This document shows positions 35,817 to 44,537 of a DNA stretch of 64,000 nucleotides, in pieces. This stretch comes from an uncultured Nitrospira sp. GTDB lineage: Bacteria; Nitrospirota; Nitrospiria; Nitrospirales; Nitrospiraceae. The translations under genes and the position numbers were made by a program. The stretch's first letter is position 1, and every line of letters begins with the position of its first letter. Where the stretch lies: positions 1-64,000 of the forward strand of contig CABVRZ010000003.1 of assembly GCA_902500775.1 (NCBI GenBank). The letters are read 5' to 3'. The notes beneath the pieces are model-generated. The model made no database searches and had not been told where the DNA came from. It saw only the letters and a list, made by a program, of their open reading frames with translations.

Positions 35817-38029
35817 CCAGTCAGCAAACCGCCAAGATGGAACTCGTCGCTTACAAGGATAGTTATGAGCATCTGGCGGATGAATTAAGGCGGCTGGATG
35901 TTCTGATCCAACTGCGTGTGATGATGTTTCGACGAAAACTTCAAGAAGCGCAGGAAGAGGCCTTATCTCATCAGACATATATCTCCCATGGAGAAGTGGA
36001 CTGGATCCTCAGCCAAGAGGAGGCGTTCGTACCGGATTCCCCTGAAATTCAGAAGATCCGTAAGCAATTGGAAGTTATGCAGAAGCATATTCGCGCCAAG
36101 GTAAGTCGAGCTTTGGAACAAGGTGTCTTTCTGGCGCTGCCACAATTGGCCCATATGTTTGGTTTATCTCCTTTCGAAATTCAGGCCGTCATCGTATGCC
36201 TGGCGCCGGAGCTAAGGCGGAAATACGACAAGCTGTACGCGTATCTGCAGGACGATATCACCCGGAAAAAACCCAGTGTCGATCTGGTGTTGGACCTGCT
36301 TTGTGAGACCGAGGCCGACAAGTGGAACGGCAGGACTGTTTTCTCCGGGCATGCGTCGCTGATGCGCACAGGTATTTTACAGACCGTCGATGATCCGACC
36401 AGTCCGTCCGGCTCAAGCGGATTGGCGCAGTTTCTAAGGTTGGATCCTCGCATCTTCGGTTTTCTGTTGGGGAGAAATTACTTTGAGGGGCGATTAATCG
36501 ACTTGGCAAGATTGTACCGTCCGTCCTCCGCTGGAGAAGATCTATTTGTCGATCCAGCGATAACAACCCAGTTGCTTCAGCTCACTCGAAATCATTTCGC
36601 GGACCAAGCAAACGAGAAGAAAAAGCTGGTCGTATATCTGTATGGCCCTTACGGTGCCGGCAAGCAAGAGCTTGTGCGAACCGTCTGTGGACAGTTGGGC
36701 TGCACGATGCTCTCTGTGGATATGGAATTATTGCTGGCGCGCGGACACGAGGTGGAAACATTACTGAAACTGGCCTTGCGCGAGGGTGTGTTGATGCAGG
36801 CGGCGCTGTACTTTCATCATGTGGATGCCCTGCTGAGAGAAGACAATAAGGCTATCCTCAAGATATTTGCTCAAACGGTCGCCCAGTATGGGTGGCTGGT
36901 GTTTCTGGCTGGGGACAAGTCTTGGGCGCCTAAGCGGTTGTTTGAACATATTGAATTTCATGCCGTAGAACTGCCCCTGCCGGATGTGCTTTTACGCCAA
37001 GCTGCATGGGAAAAAGACTTGCAGGACCACATGCCTGAGGCCAGCTCGTGGGCTGCACAGTTGGCTAGCCAGTTTCGCCTGACCCCTGGGCAGATCCGGG
37101 ATGCGCTTGAGTTGGCGGCGAATGAATGTTCCCGAGGTGGGCGGAAAGAAGTCGTGCTGGCTGACCTGCATCGTGCGTGTCGCCACCAATCCAACCAAAA
37201 GCTAGGCGAGTTGGCCGTCAAGATCGAACCGCGTTATAGCTGGGACGATCTCGTGCTGCCCGATGACAAAGTGGCACATCTCAAGGAAATTGGTAACCAG
37301 GTACGACATCGCTATCGAGTCTTTGGCGAGTGGGGATTTGGCAATAAATTGTCGCACGGTAAAGGGCTGAGCATGTTGTTCTCCGGTCCACCCGGAACGG
37401 GGAAGACCATGGCTGCCCAGGTCATTGCGGGTGAATTGCACCTGGATCTCTACAAGATCGATCTCTCCGGTGTGGTCAGCAAATATATCGGGGAGACGGA
37501 AAAGAACCTGGCGAAGATTTTTCAAGAGGCTGAGACGAGCAATGCCATTCTCTTCTTCGACGAGGCTGACGCGCTCTTTGGCAAACGCACGCAAGTCTCG
37601 GATGCTCATGATCGGTATGCCAACATCGAAACCAGCTATCTGTTGCAAAAGATGGACGAGTACGAGGGGGTGGTGATTCTCGCCACCAATCTGCGCGAGA
37701 ACATAGACGATGCGTTTACCCGCCGATTGCGCTTCATCGTCGAGTTTCCGTTTCCCGATGAAGCCAGCCGCCTGAAAATCTGGCAGACCCACTTTCCGAA
37801 GGAAGCGCCGGTGAGTGGCAAGATCGATTACGAATATCTCTCACGAGAACTCAAAATCGCAGGTGGAAATATTAAGAACATCGTATTGAACGCTGCGTTT
37901 CTGGCCGCTGCCAACGGCGGCGTGATTGACATGGAGCATATTGTGAGAGGCGCGAAACGGGAGTTTGAGAAGATTGGCAAGTTATGGAGCGAGAAAGACG
38001 TACATCAGCCGCAGCGCGTAAGGGGCTAA
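35813..38029 (+). CDS. eCIS AAA+ ATPase (Pvc15/Afp15-like)
   Basis: Protein of 738 aa with two ATPase modules. The first has a weak Walker A (LYGPYGAGKQE). The second is canonical: FSGPPGTGKT near residue 525, FFDEADALFGKR near 582, and a sensor/arginine-finger segment (DDAFTRRLRFIVEFPFPDE). Pvc15-type ATPases are needed for assembly and cargo loading. Its last ~65 codons are duplicated at 40376-40569, downstream of a cargo gene and its partner. Confidence 0.93.
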   Translation: MTSQQTAKMELVAYKDSYEHLADELRRLDVLIQLRVMMFRRKLQEAQEEALSHQTYISHGEVDWILSQEEAFVPDSPEIQKIRKQLEVMQKHIRAKVSRALEQGVFLALPQLAHMFGLSPFEIQAVIVCLAPELRRKYDKLYAYLQDDITRKKPSVDLVLDLLCETEADKWNGRTVFSGHASLMRTGILQTVDDPTSPSGSSGLAQFLRLDPRIFGFLLGRNYFEGRLIDLARLYRPSSAGEDLFVDPAITTQLLQLTRNHFADQANEKKKLVVYLYGPYGAGKQELVRTVCGQLGCTMLSVDMELLLARGHEVETLLKLALREGVLMQAALYFHHVDALLREDNKAILKIFAQTVAQYGWLVFLAGDKSWAPKRLFEHIEFHAVELPLPDVLLRQAAWEKDLQDHMPEASSWAAQLASQFRLTPGQIRDALELAANECSRGGRKEVVLADLHRACRHQSNQKLGELAVKIEPRYSWDDLVLPDDKVAHLKEIGNQVRHRYRVFGEWGFGNKLSHGKGLSMLFSGPPGTGKTMAAQVIAGELHLDLYKIDLSGVVSKYIGETEKNLAKIFQEAETSNAILFFDEADALFGKRTQVSDAHDRYANIETSYLLQKMDEYEGVVILATNLRENIDDAFTRRLRFIVEFPFPDEASRLKIWQTHFPKEAPVSGKIDYEYLSRELKIAGGNIKNIVLNAAFLAAANGGVIDMEHIVRGAKREFEKIGKLWSEKDVHQPQRVRG

Positions 38030-38045
38030 GGTGAGGGAGCAACTC

Positions 38046-39401
38046 ATGTTTGCAATGAAAGACGCAAGGCACAAAACGAGACACTGTGCGTCGGCAAGCA
38101 AGAAGCAGCATGACCTCTCTCACATTGGTCGTCAGGCAATGACAATTCCTTCTCAGTATCTTCAACGAAATCTGGGGAACAGTTACCTGCAACCTATTTC
38201 TGAAAGCCTTCAATCCTTAGGTCAGATGAGTGCACAACATAAGATTCCAACCATCCAGCGGAAATGTGACTGTGGTGGTTCCTGTGCTAGCTGTGCCGGC
38301 AAAGAAGAAGAGCAAAAGATACAAACTAAACTGGCTATTGGTCCAGCCAATGATGTGTACGAGCAGGAAGCCGATAGGGTTGCCGATCAGATTATGAGGA
38401 TGCCGGATGTATCCGCCAAGACTGGGCCTGGGCAATACAGTGCGGGCATCAATATCCAACGAAGAGCGGTAAGTGGCGGCAATACGCTGAATTCTGTTCC
38501 GGACGTCGAGCTTACTCAGAGTGGCGGACAACCCCTATCACCTGCAACACGAGCCTTTATGGAGCCACGCTTAGGTGCAGATTTTAGCCAGGTCCGTGTT
38601 CATGCAGATCCAGCGGCCCAAGCCTCCGCCGCGCAGATTCAGGCGCGGGCATTTACTTACGGGCATCATATCTGGCTGGCGAAGGGCGAGAGCGATCAAG
38701 ACAAGCATCTGATGGCGCATGAGTTGACGCATGTGGTGCAGCAGAGAGGAATATCCGACATACAACCCCTTAATAGCAACGAGCGATCCATTCACGGGAG
38801 CATGTTGCAGACTGGGGTGGCTAATCACACGGTTCAACGCTGGCCAGGTGATGGCATGGTACCTCCAGGTGACTGCAGTTGGGCGACGTATCTCACTCTT
38901 CGGGGTTCTGTCGAGACAGCAAAAGCGGTCGTGAATACTCTCGGTGCCTGTTCAGCGGGTGACAGCTGCCTCTTTTTGGCTACTAAGATTGCCGCTATCA
39001 CGGCTGAAATCGCTGCACGTGTAGCGCTGGATGCTACATGTTTCAGGGGTGGAGACGAAGGTCATCGCCAACAGGTGCAAGATAAAATCAATATGATGAA
39101 CCGGTGCTACAGATTCTTCTCGACTTCTGGTTGCCCCCAAGAGCTGATCGAAGCAATGGCGGTTGTCGTCGAAGCTGCGCGTGCGGTCATTGCTGCTGCT
39201 GCGGTGGCAGTGGCGATCGCCTTGGTTGCTGCCCTCATCGCAGCCATTATAGCGCTCGCGAAAGTTATTGCCGCTCTGGTTGCCGCTGCGGCCGCCGCCG
39301 CAGCAGAAGCCGCGGCAATCGCAGCGGCCGCGGCAGCAGTGATAGCGTTACTGGTCGTGATCGAGGATGAGCTCTCGCCTGATAGCTCGTCAGAGGCATA
39401 A
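38046..39401 (+). CDS. Candidate eCIS cargo A: DUF4157 protein with Ala-rich hydrophobic tail
   Basis: Protein of 451 aa. A leader SQYLQRNLGNSYL (~36-48) and a four-Cys knuckle (C74, C76, C80, C83) precede DUF4157: YEQEADRVADQ, FMEPRLGADFSQVRVH, and the zincin motif HELTH at 225-229. Residues ~277-363 form a Cys-rich domain with CFRGGDEGHRQQ, which I associate from memory with Ntox16-like polymorphic toxin domains. Residues ~370-440 are almost only A, V, I and L, enough for two or three membrane helices. DUF4157 is established as an eCIS-associated domain. ATG 38046 (GAGGGAG upstream) is supported by the similar MF-start of cargo B. Confidence 0.85.
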   Translation: MFAMKDARHKTRHCASASKKQHDLSHIGRQAMTIPSQYLQRNLGNSYLQPISESLQSLGQMSAQHKIPTIQRKCDCGGSCASCAGKEEEQKIQTKLAIGPANDVYEQEADRVADQIMRMPDVSAKTGPGQYSAGINIQRRAVSGGNTLNSVPDVELTQSGGQPLSPATRAFMEPRLGADFSQVRVHADPAAQASAAQIQARAFTYGHHIWLAKGESDQDKHLMAHELTHVVQQRGISDIQPLNSNERSIHGSMLQTGVANHTVQRWPGDGMVPPGDCSWATYLTLRGSVETAKAVVNTLGACSAGDSCLFLATKIAAITAEIAARVALDATCFRGGDEGHRQQVQDKINMMNRCYRFFSTSGCPQELIEAMAVVVEAARAVIAAAAVAVAIALVAALIAAIIALAKVIAALVAAAAAAAAEAAAIAAAAAAVIALLVVIEDELSPDSSSEA

Positions 39402-39428
39402 CAATCATGGAAGTTATGTGTGTATAGC

Positions 39429-40016
39429 ATGAACCTCAGCGCACTATTCTTTGATGCCTTCGCCTCGCGCCACCGTCCATCGGCTACTGAAATCATACGA
39501 CCGACCGTGAGTCTTCATGAGGCCGAGAAATTGAGAGAACTCCTTGCGGAGAATACTTCAATGGAACTCACGGATTACGAACTGAGGACCGTTGTTGAAG
39601 GCAACCTCTGGATGCTAACTCCAAAAGCATTCCTCTACTTTCTGCCGGCTTTCCTCCGCGCTTCCCTGGAGTCGTATGCCTCTGTTAGTGTTTTTGCTTC
39701 AGGCCTCATAAGTGCACTCACTGAGCCCTCTCGCACTGACATATTAGAGGCGCTTGACAAGGTTGCTCAGGTCCCTTCCGGACTCGGTCTTCCGACTGAC
39801 ATGACAGAGCTTCTCCGCAAGCAGCAACTGGAATGGTTCGATTCTGGGGCTCCGGAGGCCATTTTCCACGAGAGGTTTGACAACCTAACCCAGAGCGAAG
39901 GTGTCGCGATTCTCGCTTTCCTTGACGCCTTTGAGGAGGCCCACGGCGCGGATTTTCCATTCGACGAGCTGAAAACTGCTGTCGACAGGTATTGGGCTCG
40001 ATTTCGAGCTGTGTGA
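39429..40016 (+). CDS. DUF6714-like protein, candidate immunity partner of cargo A
   Basis: Protein of 195 aa, acidic, soluble, no signal peptide. LTPKAFLYFLPAFLRASLE resembles DUF6714-type proteins (recalled, moderate). It follows the cargo gene by 27 bp in the same orientation and is the only other gene between the two ATPase 3' ends, the usual place for an immunity protein. That role is an inference. ATG 39429 is used. Confidence 0.6.
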   Translation: MNLSALFFDAFASRHRPSATEIIRPTVSLHEAEKLRELLAENTSMELTDYELRTVVEGNLWMLTPKAFLYFLPAFLRASLESYASVSVFASGLISALTEPSRTDILEALDKVAQVPSGLGLPTDMTELLRKQQLEWFDSGAPEAIFHERFDNLTQSEGVAILAFLDAFEEAHGADFPFDELKTAVDRYWARFRAV

Positions 40017-40285
40017 GGGGTTCTGACGAGGACCGTTAGGAACAAACTAGGGTTACTCAACTTGGAGTCGGGCAGGATTCAATCTTGCTTCTAAATCGAA
40101 GAAATAGGTCCGCTGCGCTGTAAGGAGAATGTAGATAAGGCAGGTTCAGATTGTCATTCCAGACCAGCGGCAAAGCACTGCAAGCATGGTAGTGGAAGCA
40201 ATAGAGACAGGAGTCTTTTCTCGATCTTGTGAAGCCGGTTATACGATCACTTTGATCAGGTGAAGTTGTGAAAAAAGGTCGAACT
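40017..40285. other. Non-coding stretch in the cargo island
   Basis: No gene is recognised. The sequence is AT-richer than its neighbours, and short frames lack family features. It leads into a short frame at 40286. Confidence 0.4.
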
Positions 40286-40429
40286 ATGAACATAAGGCTA
40301 CAGCGAACTAGCCCAAAGCCAACGGTATCATTTACACCAGCACCTGTTGCTATGGTGCAGTGCAAGTGCCCCTGTATCTCTTACGAGAGCTCAGAATCGC
40401 CGGCGGCAGTATCAAGAACATTGTGTTGA
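40286..40429 (+). CDS. 47-aa frame resembling a truncated cargo leader
   Basis: The frame starts MNIRLQRTSPKPT and contains VQCKCPC, like the L-Q-R and Cys-knuckle parts of the cargo proteins, then runs into the duplicated ATPase tail in the wrong frame and stops. AAGG lies 7 bases upstream. It is most simply a cargo-gene start cut off by recombination. Confidence 0.3.
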   Translation: MNIRLQRTSPKPTVSFTPAPVAMVQCKCPCISYESSESPAAVSRTLC

Positions 40430-40569
40430 ATTCAGCGTTTCTGGCCGCTGCCAACGGCGGCGTGATTGAAATGGAGCATATTGTAAGAGGCGCAAAGCGG
40501 GAGTTTGAAAAGAGTGGGAAATTGTGGAACGAGAAAGATATGCAACAGCAGCAGCGTATAAGGGGCTAA
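40376..40569 (+). pseudogene. Duplicated 3' fragment of the eCIS ATPase gene
   Basis: It encodes SIKNIVLNSAFLAAANGGVI and EHIVRGAKREFEKSGKLW, then the same R-x-R-G end and stop as the ATPase (38029). DNA similarity to about 37838-38029 is roughly 85% by eye and continues past the stop (GGGGCTAAGGTGA[A/G]GGAG). The rest of the ATPase is absent, so it cannot work as one. Confidence 0.85.
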
Positions 40570-40675
40570 GGTGAAGGAGGGTGCTGTGTTTAAGGCGAAA
40601 GTCAAAATGCAACAATCCAAGCTTTCCCATTTGTCAAAGGTCCTCCACACCTTCGGGGGCTAGATGAGGTCAGCT

Positions 40676-41557
40676 ATGTTCACCACACACCAGAAGACAA
40701 AAACGCACACGACCGAGCCGGTTACCAGCCGTCAACATCTGGCTGAAAACATACCGTTGGAGTCCAAGCGCGGAGGAAGTGTTTCTCAGGCGCTGGAACG
40801 CAGCCTGGGCAACAGCCTTGTGCAGCGGAACGCTTCTTCCGGAAACCCGACCGGAACCTGCGCGGGCGGTCAGGGCTGCCACTGCGTGAATTGCGCCAGC
40901 CCGGCTAACGTGACATTGGAAGATCCAACAGAAATGGAGCAGACTACCTGCACCTCCAGCACATCAGGCAACGGCTTCGACATTACCTTCGATCCGAGCA
41001 CGACCACTCCCAGACCCCAGGCTAATGAAATCCAATTCATCCAGTCCATTCAGATGACGGCCGATGGTACAGCCATGAATCCAGGCACTTATTACTCCAG
41101 ATTCGCCTATCGCGATCCAACCGCTATCTCGGACTCGACCTATATCGACCACCTTGCCTCCTTCAGAACGCCATACCTTGCTGAAAACGGGCACGGGACC
41201 GCTGGCTTTTCTAACAGCGGCAGCACCGGGAATGCGACCTTCCACGACGCCCCAAACACGGGTGGCGGAGACCGGGGGTTCAAAACCTCGGCAAACCCGA
41301 CCGGTTGGAACACGGTAGTCTACAACTTCCAGACGCTCGCCTTTGCCACTGTGGGCACGGATTGCGGAACGTGGTACGACGGTATCGGTTGGACTTATAC
41401 GAAAACAGCCGCGGATCAAGTCGCGGGAAGCAACGGAACGTCATCCGGTTTCGCTAGTCTGTTGGGCCCAAGCGCGTCCACGCAAGCCGCCTTTGACCGA
41501 TTTAATAGCGTGAAAGGCTTTACGCCGTGTACTAGCTCCGTTGCCCCAGGGCCATGA
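40676..41557 (+). CDS. Candidate eCIS cargo B: leader and Cys-knuckle protein without DUF4157
   Basis: Protein of 293 aa. SQALERSLGNSLVQR (~37-51) matches the leader of cargo A, and C62, C68, C70 and C73 form a similar knuckle. The rest is a Gly/Ser/Thr-rich, probably β-rich domain with aromatic patches (TWYDGIGWTYTKTA) and no HExxH; two late Cys (C230, C285) may pair. No family was recognised. Its leader, its position next to eCIS genes and an MF-start aligned with cargo A suggest it is loaded cargo (inference). ATG 40664 is an alternative start. Confidence 0.65.
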   Translation: MFTTHQKTKTHTTEPVTSRQHLAENIPLESKRGGSVSQALERSLGNSLVQRNASSGNPTGTCAGGQGCHCVNCASPANVTLEDPTEMEQTTCTSSTSGNGFDITFDPSTTTPRPQANEIQFIQSIQMTADGTAMNPGTYYSRFAYRDPTAISDSTYIDHLASFRTPYLAENGHGTAGFSNSGSTGNATFHDAPNTGGGDRGFKTSANPTGWNTVVYNFQTLAFATVGTDCGTWYDGIGWTYTKTAADQVAGSNGTSSGFASLLGPSASTQAAFDRFNSVKGFTPCTSSVAPGP

Positions 41558-42042
41558 GAACTTGGGAGATGGAACCTATGGAGACCTTCATTCAACAAAC
41601 AAACATGGGATTACGACACGCTGCTCTCAAACTGACTCACGTGGGAGAACAAACCGTGTCTGTGAGTACTTTGGTCGTGCATACTTACTATCACCTTCCA
41701 TCGATCCAGATTTTCCGCTCGTTTGAGACGTCCGGCCTTTCCTACTCCAACGATAGGCTGGCGGACATTTTGACCTTCACTGTGTCACCCGATGAGATCA
41801 GGCGCATGGTGGAAGGGGCGCGCCAGGTCCGGGGATCGATAACTGGGACACCGGAGAGGCCATCTCTGTCCTTTACTGCCGTCTTTGAAGGAGCGGACGG
41901 CCTGAAGGGCAGCGAAACAATTTTTTCTCGCGAAGCAGCTGGCGCGCTGCATCAGGCATTGAGCGCGAAGTTGGACTCGAATAATGGGATAGGCGCTGCT
42001 GTCCTGAAGATGCAACACACGGCCGGCTATCCGGATATCTAA
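41554..42042 (+). CDS. Unknown protein coupled to cargo B
   Basis: Protein of up to 162 aa, starting by ATGA overlap with the cargo B stop; ATG 41569 or 41578 are alternatives. It has mixed α/β character (TFTVSPDEIRRMVEGARQVRGSI; FTAVFEGADGLKG) and no signal peptide. The overlap suggests a dedicated partner, perhaps immunity or chaperone, but I see no family. Confidence 0.55.
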   Translation: MRTWEMEPMETFIQQTNMGLRHAALKLTHVGEQTVSVSTLVVHTYYHLPSIQIFRSFETSGLSYSNDRLADILTFTVSPDEIRRMVEGARQVRGSITGTPERPSLSFTAVFEGADGLKGSETIFSREAAGALHQALSAKLDSNNGIGAAVLKMQHTAGYPDI

Positions 42043-42101
42043 GTGAACTGGGCTTACAAGCGGGCAAAGAGGCCTAACAAAACAACTCTTGAGGTTTGAT
42101 C

Positions 42102-42803
42102 GTGTCCGACGGCTTCCCCAACAAACCCAAAATCCTCCGCGGTGCTTTTGTTGAATATGGCTTGAGCTTGCCACCGCTGTTTGTGGTGTTTCAATTTAAT
42201 CCGATTCAGCTTACCCGCAATCGGAGCCTGACCTATGCCGCGCCCAGCGGTGGCGGAGGGACCACTCAAACGCTGAGAGCGCTGCACCAACGGGAGTTCG
42301 ATGACAAGGATGACCTTATGGGCATCCAAGAGCTCCAAACCGTGACGGTTCAAGAAGAATCGATTGGTTTCGACATTCGACTGGATGCGACTGACAAATT
42401 GAACGACGGCGATGCCATCACTGAACAGTTCGGTATTGCGCCGCAGCTTTCCACGCTGGAACTCATGGTGCACCCCAAAGAGGAGTCGCTTGTGGGGCAA
42501 GCTCTGGGCAGCTTGCTCGGATCGCCAGGCGGCTTCAGTTTTACGAAGAAACCCAATCCTCCATTGATTCTGTTTATTTGGGGCCGGAAACGGGTGCTTC
42601 CGGTGAACATCAATAGTCTCAATGTCACTGAATCGGAGTTCAGCACGGATTTGAATCCGATCCGTGCGACCGTTTCCGTGAATCTGACTGTCATCGAGGG
42701 GAAGAGCCTTCCCTACATGTATACCAAGGTGATGAAGGAGGCGATGTCGGTGTTGAATCTGGCGAACATCGCAGACATCGCCGATGTCGTGATTCCGGGG
42801 TAA
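42102..42803 (+). CDS. CIS tube-baseplate adaptor (Afp7/Pvc7 N-domain type)
   Basis: Protein of 233 aa. The hallmark VVFQFNPIQLTRNRSLTY is near the N-terminus, followed by SIGFDIRLDATDKLNDGD and PPLILFIWGRKRVLPVNINSLNVTESEF. It connects tube and baseplate hub. In Afp/PVC this domain is fused to a LysM domain; here the LysM part is the next gene, 4 bp away. GTG 42102 is chosen for GAGG seven bases upstream. Confidence 0.88.
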   Translation: MSDGFPNKPKILRGAFVEYGLSLPPLFVVFQFNPIQLTRNRSLTYAAPSGGGGTTQTLRALHQREFDDKDDLMGIQELQTVTVQEESIGFDIRLDATDKLNDGDAITEQFGIAPQLSTLELMVHPKEESLVGQALGSLLGSPGGFSFTKKPNPPLILFIWGRKRVLPVNINSLNVTESEFSTDLNPIRATVSVNLTVIEGKSLPYMYTKVMKEAMSVLNLANIADIADVVIPG

Positions 42804-42807
42804 GTAG

Positions 42808-43401
42808 ATGTTTTCTAAGAGTTCTCGTTACAAAAAACTTGAGGATGTCGTAGTCGTTGACCGCGACGGAAAGCGGTCAGCTTCCAAGGCGCTCCGCCTC
42901 ATTCCGGAAGTCGATGGCGAGTTTCTGCACACGGTTGAAGAAACTGACCGTCTGGATCACCTGGCCTACAAATATTACAAACAGCCTCGAAAGTGGTGGC
43001 GGATTTGTGATGCCAATCCTGATTATCCCTTTCCGTCGGCGCTGCTAGGGAAAGACGTGATGGTGGTCGAGCAGTTTCCACTCATCATCGACCATGAAGA
43101 GGACGAACCGCTTTGGCCCGATGTGCTTGCGGACTTCACCGGCCTTGTCGGCGTAGAGCATGTGCGGTTAGTGAAGGAAGAGGTCGATCTAGTAGAGCGG
43201 ATCGAAACCGTCGGCACCGATACGGTCACGCTCATTGTCCCGCTCTACCGGTATTGGATGATCGTCCGCTACAACGGCATGAATCTCGATTCGAAACAAC
43301 TGATGGATCGGATGACTGGTCTGGGACTGACGGTTGGACCGCCGGAAATAGTCGGGCGTGTTGGCAAGTCAATTGTCATCCCACCGAATACGGTGGTGTG
43401 A
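42808..43401 (+). CDS. LysM-like baseplate protein
   Basis: Protein of 197 aa. HTVEETDRLDHLAYKYYKQPRKWWRICDANP is a LysM-type module as found in Afp7/gp53-like baseplate proteins. The C-terminal β-rich part (TVTLIVPLYRYWMIVRYNG) is of unknown fold. It probably clamps the hub to the wedges. It follows the CIS-tube gene by 4 bp. Confidence 0.82.
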   Translation: MFSKSSRYKKLEDVVVVDRDGKRSASKALRLIPEVDGEFLHTVEETDRLDHLAYKYYKQPRKWWRICDANPDYPFPSALLGKDVMVVEQFPLIIDHEEDEPLWPDVLADFTGLVGVEHVRLVKEEVDLVERIETVGTDTVTLIVPLYRYWMIVRYNGMNLDSKQLMDRMTGLGLTVGPPEIVGRVGKSIVIPPNTVV

Positions 43402-43409
43402 GGCGCACA

Positions 43410-44528
43410 ATGGAAGCGGAACATTTCTCGATCACGATTGACGGGCAAGAGGCGGAAGATCTCTATCCCGACCTTCTGAATCTCGAGGTGGAGTTGGACG
43501 ACAAGCTCGCTGCCATGTTCCGTTTGAAAATTAGCCTTACGCAAGACACTGACGGGAACTGGAGCTATCTCGATGACGACCGGCTGCATCCTTGGAAGGA
43601 AGTCGTCATCAGCGCTGGTTTCGGGGATGAAAAGGAAGATTTGATCACGGCACACATCACCCACGTGAAGCCTCATTTTTCGTCCGAGCCTACGGCCTGC
43701 TTCGTCGAAGTCTGGGGCATGGACGGCACTGTGTTGATGGATCGAGAAGAAAAATTAAAGGACTGGCCCAACAAAAAAGACAGCGACATTGCGTCAGAAA
43801 TCTTCGGCCTCTATGGGTTTTCGATAGAGACCGAAGACACCGCCGTGATTCACGACGAGGCGGTGTCGACCATCATTCAACGGGAGACCGACATCCAGTT
43901 CCTCAAACGTCTGGCGCTGAGGAATGGCTATGAATGTTATGTGAGTGGAAGAATGGGCTACTTCCGGCCGCCGCAGATCGATGAGACGCCTCAACCGACT
44001 CTGGCTGTCCATTTTGGCGACGAAACCAATATCGCCAGTTTCTCCATCGAAGTCAATGCCCTCGCCCCGGCGAATGTGGCGATGTATCAAATCGATCGAA
44101 GCACCAAGGAAGTCCTGGAGGCCGTCGCGGAGTCAAGTCTGCAAACGCCGCTGGGAAGCAGGAATGGAACAAGCTTCCTGGGCGCAGGTATGCAGCCGGC
44201 CAAAGCCTACATCGGAATGAACGCTGCAACCGGTGTGCCGGAGATGACAGCCCTCTGCCAGGGCCTTTTTCACGAGGGGGGATGGTTCGTCACGGGCGAG
44301 GGGCAGATCCATGCCAATGAGTACAACCATGTATTAAAGCCGCGTGGCACGGTTACGATTAAGGGTCTGGGAGAGACCCACAGCGGAATCTATTACGTCT
44401 CGCATGTCACCCATGTCTTTACCTCGGAGGGCTACACCCAGAGCGTCAAAGTGAAGCGGAACGCGCTGCTGCCGACAGGAGCAGAAGACTTTTCCGGAGG
44501 ATCGGCTGGCTTATTAAGCGGTTTGTAG
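43410..44528 (+). CDS. gp27-like baseplate hub (phage late control D type)
   Basis: Protein of 372 aa. FSITIDGQEAEDLYPDLLNLEVELDDKLAAMFRLKI, then VISAGFGDEKEDL and ETDIQFLKRLALRNGYECYVSG, are typical of gpD/gp27 hub proteins (VgrG N-half). It forms the hub on which the spike sits. ATG 43410 with GAGG six bases upstream is the real start; the longer frame overlaps the LysM gene. Confidence 0.9.
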   Translation: MEAEHFSITIDGQEAEDLYPDLLNLEVELDDKLAAMFRLKISLTQDTDGNWSYLDDDRLHPWKEVVISAGFGDEKEDLITAHITHVKPHFSSEPTACFVEVWGMDGTVLMDREEKLKDWPNKKDSDIASEIFGLYGFSIETEDTAVIHDEAVSTIIQRETDIQFLKRLALRNGYECYVSGRMGYFRPPQIDETPQPTLAVHFGDETNIASFSIEVNALAPANVAMYQIDRSTKEVLEAVAESSLQTPLGSRNGTSFLGAGMQPAKAYIGMNAATGVPEMTALCQGLFHEGGWFVTGEGQIHANEYNHVLKPRGTVTIKGLGETHSGIYYVSHVTHVFTSEGYTQSVKVKRNALLPTGAEDFSGGSAGLLSGL

Positions 44529-44537
44529 GAGTCTGTT

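Noticed and set aside
39107-39496. Antisense Ala/Thr-rich frame over the end of cargo A
   Set aside because: It is the shadow of the GC-rich Ala-coding tract and has no start context.
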